A stretch of DNA of 64,000 nucleotides from Leptothoe sp034932105 (lineage in GTDB: Bacteria > Cyanobacteriota > Cyanobacteriia > Phormidesmidales > Phormidesmidaceae), in contig NZ_JAYGIG010000011.1 of the NCBI RefSeq assembly GCF_034932105.1, forward strand, positions 1 through 64,000, written 5' to 3'. A model generated the notes under the pieces. It saw only the letters and a program-made list of their open reading frames with translations. It had not been told where the DNA came from and ran no database searches. Numbering within the stretch: position 1 is the stretch's first letter; every line of letters starts with the position of its first letter. Positions 17,777-26,314 of this stretch are shown here, one piece after another. The translations under genes and the position numbers were made by a program.

Positions 17777-19630
17777 CTATGCTTCTGCCTCTAAGGGTTG
17801 TACCTGGGCTAACATCTCCCGTAGGACATTGCCTTCGATTACCTCTTCTTTTAGTAACTGCTGTGAAATGCTTTCCAGGATTGCTCGGTTACTCCGCAAA
17901 ATTCCCAAGGCTTTTTCGTGGGCTGCCTCCACTAAGCCCTTGACTTCGGCATCGATGGCTCGGGCTGTTTCCTCACTCATATTGCGACGTGCATTCGGCA
18001 TGCCGCTATCTAAAAATGAGCTTTGCTGCCCTTTGTCGTAGGCCAGGGGGCCAAGTACATCGCTCATGCCGTAGGTGGTGACCATTTGCTCGGCTACTTC
18101 AGTGGCCCGCTGGAGGTCGTTTGCAGCGCCGGTGGTAATGGAGCCAAAGACGACTTCTTCGGCGGAACGACCGCCCAAGAGGGTAGCAATTTGTCCTTTA
18201 AGTTCATCGGCACTACGTAAAAAACGATCTTCCGTTGGCAGTTGCAGGGTATATCCTAGGGCGGCCATACCCCGTGGAATAATGGAAATTTTCTCCACTT
18301 GGCCACCTCCTTCCATGAGGGCTCCCACCATGGCATGGCCTACTTCGTGGTAGGCAACAATTTCTTTTTCCTTATCGTTGAGTACGCGGCTCTTTTTCTC
18401 TAGACCGGCAACGACTCGCTCAATGGCTTCGGCAAAATCCGCTTGGATGACTGCCTGACGGTGATTGCGCGCTGCCAGTAGGGCCGCTTCATTGACCAGA
18501 TTGGCCAAGTCGGCACCGGCAAATCCAGGGGTGCGGGTAGCGATCGCATTTAAATCCACATTCTCCTCAAGCTTTACTTCTTGAGCATGGATTTTGAGGA
18601 TGGCTGCTCGACCTTTGAGGTCAGGACGGTCCACCAATACCTGGCGGTCAAATCGACCGGGGCGAAGTAGGGCTTGGTCTAGGGTTTCTGGTCGGTTAGT
18701 GGCGGCCAAGACGATGATGGTATTTTCCCCAGCACTAAAGCCATCCATTTCGGTGAGCAGCTGGTTTAAGGTTTGCTCCCGCTCATCGTTACCCCCGTAA
18801 AACCCACCCGAAGCACGGGATTTACCGATGGCATCCAATTCATCAATAAAGATAATACAAGGCGCTTGCTTTTGGGCCTGCTCAAACAGGTCGCGGACTC
18901 TAGAGGATCCCACTCCCACAAACATTTCGATAAATTCGGACCCGGAAATACTGAAGAAGGGTACACCGGCCTCTCCGGCTACAGCTTTTGCGAGTAAGGT
19001 TTTACCCGTGCCTGGTGGGCCGATGAGCAGCACGCCCTTAGGAATTTTTGCCCCGATGTCGGTAAACCGCTTCGGCGTTTTCAAAAAATCAACGATTTCC
19101 ACCAGTTCAGTCTTGGCTTCCTCCACGCCAGCCACATCTTCAAATGTGATTTTGGTGGCTTCGTCTTCGACATACACCTTGGCTTTACTTTTGCCGATGG
19201 ACAGTGCCCCCTGGGGACCGCCACCTTTGGCTAGGAAAAAGCGCCACACGGCAATAAAGATTAACGGCGGAATCACCCAGCTCAGGAGGCTCCCAATCCA
19301 TTGGTTCTGAGGGGGGGGAGTCGCTGCGAATTCGACACCGTTTGCTTCCAACAAATCGGGTAACTTGAGATCAAAAATCGGTGTAGTGGAATAGACCGTA
19401 CTGGGTTGTCCCAACTCATTTTTGACCTGATAGCGAATTTCGTTTTGCCCCACAGATGCCTTAATTACCTCGTGCTCTTGCACCTGGTGGATAAACATGC
19501 TGTAAGGCGTGCGTGGCGTTTGCTGAATCGGTAGAAAAATATTGACCGTTAGCAGTATGGCCCCTAACAGCAGTAGCAGGCTGCTAATTTGTTGGGAACG
19601 CGGTGGACGAGGGTTTTTATTGACTGGCAT
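17777..19630 (-). CDS. ftsH: ATP-dependent zinc metalloprotease FtsH
   Basis: Membrane-anchored AAA+ protease that degrades damaged membrane proteins, in cyanobacteria including photosystem II subunits. The 617 residues have a membrane helix near 15-35, a lumenal segment, a second helix near 108-130, then the AAA domain with Walker A GPPGTGKT, Walker B IIFIDELDAIG and the second region of homology (ATNRPETLDQALLRPGRFD). The zinc site HEVGH lies in VAYHEVGHAMVG. The stretch QGALSIGKSKAKVYVE after the second helix resembles the FtsH1/FtsH3 type rather than FtsH2. The 3' end lies 37 bases from the convergent GGDEF-EAL gene. Confidence 0.92.
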   Translation of the reverse strand: MPVNKNPRPPRSQQISSLLLLLGAILLTVNIFLPIQQTPRTPYSMFIHQVQEHEVIKASVGQNEIRYQVKNELGQPSTVYSTTPIFDLKLPDLLEANGVEFAATPPPQNQWIGSLLSWVIPPLIFIAVWRFFLAKGGGPQGALSIGKSKAKVYVEDEATKITFEDVAGVEEAKTELVEIVDFLKTPKRFTDIGAKIPKGVLLIGPPGTGKTLLAKAVAGEAGVPFFSISGSEFIEMFVGVGSSRVRDLFEQAQKQAPCIIFIDELDAIGKSRASGGFYGGNDEREQTLNQLLTEMDGFSAGENTIIVLAATNRPETLDQALLRPGRFDRQVLVDRPDLKGRAAILKIHAQEVKLEENVDLNAIATRTPGFAGADLANLVNEAALLAARNHRQAVIQADFAEAIERVVAGLEKKSRVLNDKEKEIVAYHEVGHAMVGALMEGGGQVEKISIIPRGMAALGYTLQLPTEDRFLRSADELKGQIATLLGGRSAEEVVFGSITTGAANDLQRATEVAEQMVTTYGMSDVLGPLAYDKGQQSSFLDSGMPNARRNMSEETARAIDAEVKGLVEAAHEKALGILRSNRAILESISQQLLKEEVIEGNVLREMLAQVQPLEAEA

Positions 19631-19826
19631 GGGTTGAAATTCCTTGCAAATGTGTCCTTAGCCTTAGCCTATCAACGTAGCTGGAGAAAAAAACTGATTG
19701 AAAACCGTACACCATCTGTCGGGTTTTCAACGCTTTTTGCCCACAGTAGTAAGGATGGATGGAACGGTCGAGTGCCTCTGGCAAAGACACGATTAGGGCA
19801 AGAGGCAGCCAAAAGCCGTGCCAATT

Positions 19827-21317
19827 TTAAAGGGTTTGGCCAATATGGATAGCTGCGGCCTGGCGGGGAGGGACTGCAAACTTAGCGCTACCATTTTCGT
19901 CCACCACAATTGAGCTATGGCAGTCGTGGGTGAGGCCGTCGTCGGTGGCAGGCCTGACGGGAGCTGTGGCTGTTTCCGCTGATAAAACATTGCAGTAGAG
20001 TCCAGGGGGCAGCCCCGTCATTAAGGTTTCGGTGAGGGGGGTTGTTTCGTTGTTAATCACCACAAAGCCACGCGTTCCTCGGGCAAAGGCAATTTGGTTA
20101 TTGCCGTTATCCCACCAGTGGTCAATGGTCGGCGCACTCTGGGTGACGTTGCGAAACTCTACCATGTGGGCAATGTTCGGCCAGCGATGCTCACAGACCC
20201 AGTCATGACCACAGCTGACGGGTAGGGTTTGGCCATCAGCTGTGGCGGGGGGACCTACCCAGTTGCCCACTTCCCTGGGCCAGTTGTAACTGGACATTAC
20301 TTTGGGAATACCGTAGGGCCATGCCAGCATAAATACGTTGGCTAATGTGTAGCTGGCGCCATCATCTGCTGGGGTATCGAAAGTAACTATGTTGCGATCG
20401 CGCCCCCGCTGGGTGACGTGGTTATCGGTAAACACCACGGCCTGATGGCTCGGCATCAGGTTCCAGGCTTCGCCAAACAGCATGAGGTTTTTGAGCTGTC
20501 CATGGCGGACCTGTTCACCGAGGTTGCGACCGTAATCAAATTCGGTGACTGCGCCATTCCCCAAATAGTCACTGGTTTTGACGGAGTCAGATCCGGTATC
20601 AGCGACTGCCTGATAGACAAAAGGGCGACCACCGTTGGCATGGAATTGGGGATTAAGGGGCTGGAGCTGACGGACAATTTTGGCCAGATCTTGGGGCGGA
20701 GTATGTTGGGCCGCTTCAATGTGGAACCCTGCCACACCCAGGTCTAGGAGTTGATTTATCGCCGTGGCAATCTCAGCCTGCACCGACTCGCTGCCCGTAT
20801 CCAATCCCGGTTGTTGCCATGGGGTAGCCCCATGGTCATAGGCAACGTCGGTAGCATTGACTTGGCTGCGGCTGGCAATGCCCTGGGCGGCCCCGGTGTT
20901 GGCTAGTTGGTTAATCACCACATCGGCATAGACCTTGACCCCTGAGCGATTACAGCGACTGATCATGTCTGTCAGTTCGACCTGACTGCCACTGCGACTC
21001 GATAGTTCATAGCTAACAGGCTGATAGCGCTGATACCAGGGGAAAGGGTTGGTGTCCTCGGCAATGATGCGATGTTTATGGGGTGGAGAAATTTGTACAG
21101 CACCATAGCCATGGGGGCCTAACCAGGTCTCACATTCCTGGGCAACATCTGACCAGCGCCATTCAAATAGCTGCACGATAACAGTATGGGTGTTAGGCAT
21201 TTGTCGAGCCCCAGCGGTTGGAGAAAGCTGGGCGGCGACTTGACATCCCCCAAGACCGAGGGCACAGACCGCAGGTGCCAATTGTCTGGCTAAGGTTGCC
21301 AGGGGACTGGGCCTCAC
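19827..21317 (-). CDS. GH13 alpha-amylase-family lipoprotein lacking all three catalytic acids
   Basis: Resembles secreted alpha-amylases of the Streptomyces/animal type (IVQLFEWRWSDVAQEC, GYGAVQISPPHKH, then QPVSYELSSRSG). The GTG start gives a signal peptide with lipobox LGGC (Cys25), so a lipid anchor is likely. The conserved regions are degenerate. Region I reads DVVINQ (usual His is Gln). Region II reads GFHIEAAQH, with Glu201 at the nucleophile Asp and His for Arg. Region III reads VYQAVAD, with Ala237 at the proton-donor Glu. Region IV reads TDNHVTQRG, with Val301 at the third Asp. All three catalytic carboxylates are changed while the fold residues persist, so I infer a non-hydrolytic carbohydrate-binding protein. 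Confidence 0.8.
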   Translation of the reverse strand: MRPSPLATLARQLAPAVCALGLGGCQVAAQLSPTAGARQMPNTHTVIVQLFEWRWSDVAQECETWLGPHGYGAVQISPPHKHRIIAEDTNPFPWYQRYQPVSYELSSRSGSQVELTDMISRCNRSGVKVYADVVINQLANTGAAQGIASRSQVNATDVAYDHGATPWQQPGLDTGSESVQAEIATAINQLLDLGVAGFHIEAAQHTPPQDLAKIVRQLQPLNPQFHANGGRPFVYQAVADTGSDSVKTSDYLGNGAVTEFDYGRNLGEQVRHGQLKNLMLFGEAWNLMPSHQAVVFTDNHVTQRGRDRNIVTFDTPADDGASYTLANVFMLAWPYGIPKVMSSYNWPREVGNWVGPPATADGQTLPVSCGHDWVCEHRWPNIAHMVEFRNVTQSAPTIDHWWDNGNNQIAFARGTRGFVVINNETTPLTETLMTGLPPGLYCNVLSAETATAPVRPATDDGLTHDCHSSIVVDENGSAKFAVPPRQAAAIHIGQTL

Positions 21318-21657
21318 CTGAGTAACCCTTGGGTTTCGCTGCCTGCGATCGCAGGCAAATGATTCCTATGAACAGTCGAAGCAAGCATTCAAATGTCTCC
21401 AAAAATATTTATTCTCGGTTACGTATTATCTCCGATCCGTTACCCTGCAACCAAGTATTATTTTTTACCTAGCCATGCATAATTATCCGTTGGATTGCTG
21501 AGGCCTTTTCAAGGCTGCAGAACTACGTTACCTAATAGAAAGACCTGTTCCCAGGGGGGAGACACCCCTAAAAACAGGTCTTTCTATTTTAAAAGTTGAG
21601 AATAATCTAGGTAAAATCCCCAGGCAATCCAAACAGGCCTCAGACCGGGATGGGTGT
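21318..21657. other. intergenic region between petJ and the amylase homologue
   Basis: A 340-base spacer. It holds the strong hairpin at 21537-21585 that ends petJ, and a HIP1 octamer near 21346. No other feature was recognised. Confidence 0.4.
21537..21585. terminator. hairpin terminator downstream of petJ
   Basis: A perfect 13-bp stem (21537-21549 with 21573-21585) encloses a second short G/C stem (AGGGG with CCCCT). The plus-strand side continues into ATTTT. It lies 73 bases after the petJ stop codon. Confidence 0.75.
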
Positions 21658-21987
21658 TTACCAGCCCTGGTCGGCTTTTGCCAGGACGTAGGCCGCAACG
21701 TTATCAATTTGCTCAGCCGTTAGCCGATTCCCAAACGCAGGCATGGCACCATTGCCATTTGTCACTTGGGTGACAATGGCTGCAGCGGTATCTTTCCCAT
21801 TCGCAGATAGGTCAGCCTGCTTGAGGGTCTTGGCGGAATTCACCACATTCCCACCGCCAATGTGGCAAGCTGCACAGGTAGAGGCAAATACCTGTGCACC
21901 AGCATCAGCATCCGCCGCCAGGGCTGGGGAGGCCATGCATAGGGCAGTTGCTACGAATGCCAAGACCATAGCCAAAATAGATTTCAT
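21658..21987 (-). CDS. petJ: cytochrome c6, soluble electron carrier
   Basis: Cytochrome c6 carries electrons in the thylakoid lumen from cytochrome f to photosystem I (or to cytochrome oxidase) and replaces plastocyanin when copper is scarce. The 109 residues comprise a signal peptide (MKSILAMVLAFVATALCMAS, cleaved after ALA), a heme site CAACH and the axial Met in NGAMPAFG. The C-terminal helix DNVAAYVLAKADQGW is typical. It is divergent from petE across a 437-base spacer, so the two interchangeable carriers share a control region. Confidence 0.95.
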   Translation of the reverse strand: MKSILAMVLAFVATALCMASPALAADADAGAQVFASTCAACHIGGGNVVNSAKTLKQADLSANGKDTAAAIVTQVTNGNGAMPAFGNRLTAEQIDNVAAYVLAKADQGW

Positions 21988-22424
21988 CGGGTACTCCTCT
22001 CAAAAAAGTCATCGTTTGAGGTCAACCCATGGCAGCTAAAAGCTTCTAGGTTAAACCAGGCCTATCGTCCTCGGTTTTTTTTGCCCCAGTCAAATGACAT
22101 TCGGTCAAACATAAACAATTGTGAAGCTTGAGGCAATGAATTCCCAGGCAAATTGCTCCCGCTGACCTGGGGTCATAGAACCCTGGGTGAGATTTCTAGA
22201 ACCTCTATTTTTCAGGGCATTGATTTTACTTTTCCCCGACCAGACATGGGGCGGATTAGATGTTCATGCCCCCGTAGACGATTCGTCTGATATCGCGGTT
22301 GGTGCTGAGTAATGCTTTATTTTTTGTTTATTTGTCTACTGAGACAGCAGGCATCATAAAATAATGAAGCACGGGTAGTTAAAAATGCTTAACTATCTCT
22401 AAATTCAACCTTGAGAAAATCACC
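21988..22424. promoter_or_regulatory. shared petJ-petE divergent promoter region
   Basis: A TAAAAT at 22357-22362 is a reasonable -10 for petE. Two palindromes with AGAC/GTCT half-sites lie here: AGACGATTCGTCT at 22276-22288 and TGTCTACTGAGACA at 22333-22346, the latter just upstream of the proposed -10. In Synechocystis the two genes are switched by the copper-responsive PetR/PetP system, so these are candidate operators by inference only. Confidence 0.5.
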
Positions 22425-22829
22425 ATGACCTTTTTCAACCGAGCTTTGCGAGCCATGGGTGCGTTGTTAGTGACAGCTGCTCTGGTTTTTGCAGGCACTG
22501 TCTTCAATGCCGCTCCTGCCTACGCTACTGATCACACAGTCAAAATGGGATCCGATGCCGGTCTGTTGGCGTTTGAGCCGGCAAATATCACCATCAAGGC
22601 TGGCGATACGGTCACTTGGGTTAATAACAAAATGGCCCCCCACAACGTTATTTTTGATGCAGCTGCAGTGCCTGGTGGCAAAGATGTTGCTGATGCCCTA
22701 TCCCAAGTGCAGCTAACCTTTTCCCCCGGTGAGTCCTACTCCTCCACATTCTCTGAACCCGGTGAGTACAGCTACTTCTGTGCTCCTCACCGTGGTGCTG
22801 GTATGGTTGGCAAAATTGTCGTTGAGTAA
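22425..22829 (+). CDS. petE: plastocyanin
   Basis: Type I copper protein of the thylakoid lumen that carries electrons from cytochrome f to photosystem I. The 134 residues have a long signal peptide (ending PAYA before TDHTVKMGSD) and a mature cupredoxin domain of about 100 residues. The copper ligands are visible: His in APHNVIF, then Cys, His and Met in YFCAPHRGAGMVGK. It has its own strong terminator. The divergent petJ suggests copper-dependent alternation of the two carriers. Confidence 0.96.
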   Translation: MTFFNRALRAMGALLVTAALVFAGTVFNAAPAYATDHTVKMGSDAGLLAFEPANITIKAGDTVTWVNNKMAPHNVIFDAAAVPGGKDVADALSQVQLTFSPGESYSSTFSEPGEYSYFCAPHRGAGMVGKIVVE

Positions 22830-22905
22830 TTCAATCTACGGCCTATAGCCCATGACGCATGGGGCTAGATAGGTTTAATCCATGAGCTTAATTCGTGGAT
22901 TTAAT

Positions 22906-22934
22906 AAAAAGACCGGCCCAGGCCGGTCTTTTTT
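22906..22934. terminator. petE terminator, shared with the convergent ABC gene
   Basis: AAAAAGACCGGCC and its complement flank a CA loop, followed by six T on the plus strand and preceded by five A. This is a classical bidirectional intrinsic terminator 77 bases after petE and 11 bases from the ABC gene stop. Confidence 0.9.
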
Positions 22935-22944
22935 GTGGGCAGAT

Positions 22945-24576
22945 TTAGGTTTTGGCTAATAGGGGGGCTGCGGCTAGCAGGGTTTGGGTATAGGGGTGTT
23001 GGGGGTGTTTAAATAGCTTTTCTGTGGGTTCTAGTTCCACAATTTTGCCCTCGTTCATGACGGCGATGCGATCGCAAAGATACCGAGCCACCCACAGATC
23101 GTGGGTAATAAATAAATAGGTCAGATCCAGCTCCTCCTTCAGCTCTAGCATCAGTTCTAGGACCTGGGCCTGAACGCTCGCATCCAGCATGCTGACCGGC
23201 TCATCACAGATTACCAATTTAGGTTTAGTAATCAACGCCCGTGCAATGGCCACCCGCTGCTGCTGCCCGCCGGATAAATCGCTGGGATAGCGATGGTAGT
23301 AGTCCTCGGTGGGCGTTAGCCCCACCCGCTGTAACATGGACTGGACCTGCTGTTTCGCCTCCGAGGCCGTGGCCAGACCATGGATAATTAACGGATCAGC
23401 AATCCCCCGCCCCACGGTCATCATCGGATTGAGGCAGGCGTGGGGGTCCTGGAAAATCATTTGAAAGTTGCGGCGCTGGGCCTGGAGCTGAGACCGTGCC
23501 ATGCCCACCAGGTTTTGTCCCATGAATTCTACCCGGCCAGAGGTGGGCGGAATAATCTGCATCAGCGTTCGGGAAAACGTGCTTTTGCCACAGCCAGACT
23601 CCCCCACTAACCCCAATATTTCGCCGGGATGCAAATCCACCGAGATGCCATCCACTGCCCGGATGGTGTCCGGCGGTGTCCGGTTAAACAGCTTGGCAAG
23701 CAGATTTTGCTCGATGGTGTAGTGCTTGACCAGATCCTGCACCCGCAGCAGAGGGGTATCTAGGTTGACGACCCCCACCACGTCCTCAGCTTCGTAGTTT
23801 TGGAGCTGGTGAGCCGCTTTTAAAAGGGATTGGGTGTAGTCGGCCTGGGGGTGATACAGCACCTGCTCGGTGGGTCCTAGCTCCACCAGTTTGCCCTGGT
23901 ACATGACGGCGATGCGATCGCAATATTCCCCCACCAGGGCTAGGTCATGGGAAATCAAAATCAGGGCCATGCCCCGCTCCCGGCACAGCTGGGTCAGCAA
24001 GTCTAAAATTTGAGCCGAGATGGTCACATCCAGGCTAGTGGTGGGTTCATCCGCCACAATCAGTTTGGGGTTGAGCAGGAGGGCCAGGGCAATGGCCACC
24101 CGCTGCCGCATGCCGCCGCTAAATTCGTGGGGATATTGCTCCCAGCGGGTGGCGGGAATGCTGACGGAGGCTAGGGTTGCGATCGCAATTTCCTTCGCCC
24201 CTTGCTTAGATAGATCAGACCGATGGGCCCGCAGGGTTTCCACACAGTGATCGCCAATGGTCATCAACGGATTGAGTCGCGTCATGGGATCTTGAAACAC
24301 CAACGACACCGCTTCCCCCCGAAACCGACGAATGTCCTGGGCTACCATGCCAAACACATCTCGTCCCTCAAATAGGGACTTTCCCTCCGTGCGACTGCCT
24401 CCCGGCAATAATCTGAGGGCCGCCCGGCCCAAGGTCGACTTGCCACATCCCGACTCCCCCACCAACCCCAGCATTTCCCCTGGCTGTAACGATAGGGAAA
24501 CATGATCAACAGCCCAAGTGGTCTGGCGTGGATAGGCCACACAAAAGTTATCAAGTTCTAGGAGAGGGGGAGCCAT
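22945..24576 (-). CDS. ABC transporter ATPase with two ATP-binding domains (Dpp/Opp/YejF type)
   Basis: Drives a peptide- or glycopeptide-type importer in the inner membrane. The 543 residues contain two full nucleotide-binding domains. The first (about 1-260) has GESGCGKST, SGGMRQRVAIA and VADEPTTSLD. The second (about 275-540) has GESGCGKST, SGGQQQRVAIA and ICDEPVSMLD. This equals DppD and DppF fused, as in YejF. Both domains keep the catalytic Glu. No permease or binding-protein gene lies nearby, so the partners must be elsewhere. The substrate (oligopeptide or nickel) cannot be decided. Confidence 0.88.
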   Translation of the reverse strand: MAPPLLELDNFCVAYPRQTTWAVDHVSLSLQPGEMLGLVGESGCGKSTLGRAALRLLPGGSRTEGKSLFEGRDVFGMVAQDIRRFRGEAVSLVFQDPMTRLNPLMTIGDHCVETLRAHRSDLSKQGAKEIAIATLASVSIPATRWEQYPHEFSGGMRQRVAIALALLLNPKLIVADEPTTSLDVTISAQILDLLTQLCRERGMALILISHDLALVGEYCDRIAVMYQGKLVELGPTEQVLYHPQADYTQSLLKAAHQLQNYEAEDVVGVVNLDTPLLRVQDLVKHYTIEQNLLAKLFNRTPPDTIRAVDGISVDLHPGEILGLVGESGCGKSTFSRTLMQIIPPTSGRVEFMGQNLVGMARSQLQAQRRNFQMIFQDPHACLNPMMTVGRGIADPLIIHGLATASEAKQQVQSMLQRVGLTPTEDYYHRYPSDLSGGQQQRVAIARALITKPKLVICDEPVSMLDASVQAQVLELMLELKEELDLTYLFITHDLWVARYLCDRIAVMNEGKIVELEPTEKLFKHPQHPYTQTLLAAAPLLAKT

Positions 24577-24716
24577 GGAATGTGAATGGAGGACAATGTC
24601 TAAACTATTTCTAAACGGATTTCTCGTTGATTTCCTGTCGACTCAAGCCTGCGACGGGCTGAGACCGCGATGGGTTGACCACGATCAAACAGATATGAGC
24701 TGTGCTGACCCGCCCC

Positions 24717-25286
24717 CTACTGCTCAAACCGGCGCATCAAATAGGCCACCCCAAAGTCGCCATTGGGATGTTTCTCCAGCAGTTTTGCCAGCTCAAACAG
24801 TTTCTCTGCAATCTCAGGCCCCAGCTTGTCCGCCGTGGCTGCCCGTTCACGGAACTCGGCCTCCGCACTGCGCACATAGTTGTGCCACTCATCGGTAAAC
24901 AGAACCGGCACATAGGCACTCAGACCCAGCTCATCCAGTACGGCCCATTCCCCCTCGTCGTACCAAGTTCCCCTGCAGCCCGGGCAGCGTTCAATAAAAA
25001 AAGCTGTTTTCTGTAGGTTGATCCGCTCCCGCACCAGGTAAAACCCACAGTGGGGACAGAGTCCAGCCCGATTGTCGTAGCGAGAGGGCTGATAATCAGC
25101 GCTGTGGTTAATCGGCACCGTTAAATTTCTGATCCCCATGGACGGATCTGCCTGGGTCGATTGCCAGGCTTGATAATCGTCAGCCGCTACCCAAGACCCA
25201 TGACAGATGGAACAGCTGTGGGAGATGAGCCCTGCTGCTAGCTGTTCTGTCAGCAAAGGTTCCTGTGGATGTTTCGGACAGAGCAT
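24717..25286 (-). CDS. TFIIB-type zinc-ribbon protein of unknown function
   Basis: The ATG at 25286 (MLCPKHPQEP) gives 189 residues; the open frame above it lacks a sensible start. Four CxxC-like pairs are visible: C3 with a later CSICHGSW, then LCPHCGFYL and RCPGCRGTWYDEGE. The last matches the zinc-ribbon signature with its conserved W/G and downstream acidic helix (WAVLDELGL). The C-terminal third is helical (AEAEFRERAATADKLG, EKLFELAKLLEKHP). The function of such stand-alone zinc ribbons is unknown. No operon partner is evident. Confidence 0.65.
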   Translation of the reverse strand: MLCPKHPQEPLLTEQLAAGLISHSCSICHGSWVAADDYQAWQSTQADPSMGIRNLTVPINHSADYQPSRYDNRAGLCPHCGFYLVRERINLQKTAFFIERCPGCRGTWYDEGEWAVLDELGLSAYVPVLFTDEWHNYVRSAEAEFRERAATADKLGPEIAEKLFELAKLLEKHPNGDFGVAYLMRRFEQ

Positions 25287-25458
25287 CGCCCTCGTGAGTA
25301 AAGTACACAAACAATGGTTGGCAATCAAAGCATCAAAGGTAGTCGACCTAAGCCGTCTAAATCGTTTCCACCTCCAGACTTTAGTTTTTCGGGCCCAAAA
25401 ACTCAAGCATTAAAGTCATTCTTTGACATCACTCTTGGTGCTGTCCAGATCAGCACGC

Positions 25459-25824
25459 CTAGGTCTGTACATTATTCGCCAAGAGGGACATCATAACTTG
25501 GGTAAAGCCCTGCAATTGCCCTAATCGATGCTCAATTTGCCCTAGACGTTGCTGACGGGTTTGACCCTGACGGGCTGCTTGAACAAAGCTGATTTCCACG
25601 GCCAAAAGTCGCATATGACGTTGCATCTCAGTGATCGCTGAAAGCCATTGGGACCGCTGCTGCGGTAGATCCAGCTGGGTCACCAAGGGCCATAGCTCCT
25701 GACGAAAAAAGGTCTGTAGGCTATGGGCCTGCTGGGCCATGGTTTCTTGCCCCATCACCCGCTGTAGCTGAGTTAACCGTTCTGCATAATGGACGAGGGT
25801 CTGGTGGGCATGGGTAAATGTCAT
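25459..25824 (-). CDS. PatD-like heterocyst-frequency protein
   Basis: A 121-residue all-helical protein. The pattern FFRQELWPLVTQL, RSQWLSAITEMQRHMRLLAVEISFVQAARQ and a last helix with QRLGQIEHRLGQL resembles PatD, an NtcA-regulated protein that tunes heterocyst frequency in Anabaena. The similarity is recalled, not computed. PatD relatives also occur in non-heterocystous strains, so this does not prove heterocyst formation. The gene has no operon partner. Confidence 0.55.
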   Translation of the reverse strand: MTFTHAHQTLVHYAERLTQLQRVMGQETMAQQAHSLQTFFRQELWPLVTQLDLPQQRSQWLSAITEMQRHMRLLAVEISFVQAARQGQTRQQRLGQIEHRLGQLQGFTQVMMSLLANNVQT

Positions 25825-26314
25825 GATTTAATAATAATGTGAGAATTTAATAAAACCGCCTCAACTAAAGCCTTGATATCTATAACTTTTAAACTTTTAA
25901 TATGAGTAGCTGACTGATTGGCAATCAGGCCAATCCCTGATAGGTCACGAGATCCATCATGGCCTGGGTAACTGGCTCAAAAGATTCAGATCACCCCATC
26001 AGATCACTCCTTTAAATTATTAAGCCCAATGGTTTCTTGCTAGCTATTGGCCCATTCAGTGTCAGGTTATAATTGTAAGAATTTATACGCTTAACCTGTC
26101 TGTCCTGGAAATAACGGGGCAACTGTCCTGGGCAAGATAAAGCTTGAAGAGTTTATCTACCTAGCCACAGGCATAATTTTTCATTTCAAGACGATAAGAC
26201 TCAGACAGCTCATGGCAAGCCTGTCTGGATAGTTAGTTGTACCTATCTAGATTTTGTATTTGCCCCAGAGCCCATGCGCATCTTCTCAGTTTTTATCCTT
26301 TCCCTCTATTCACC
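25825..26314. other. divergent intergenic region of PatD-like gene and relA/spoT
   Basis: This 490-base AT-rich spacer must contain the promoters of both genes. A repeated CAGATCAC is visible near 25990-26005. The frame of the RelA/SpoT gene is open back to a TTG at 26237, but that part looks untranslated. I see no gene. Confidence 0.4.

Noticed and set aside
18828..19310. 160-codon frame opposite ftsH
   Set aside because: Antisense shadow of the conserved AAA domain.
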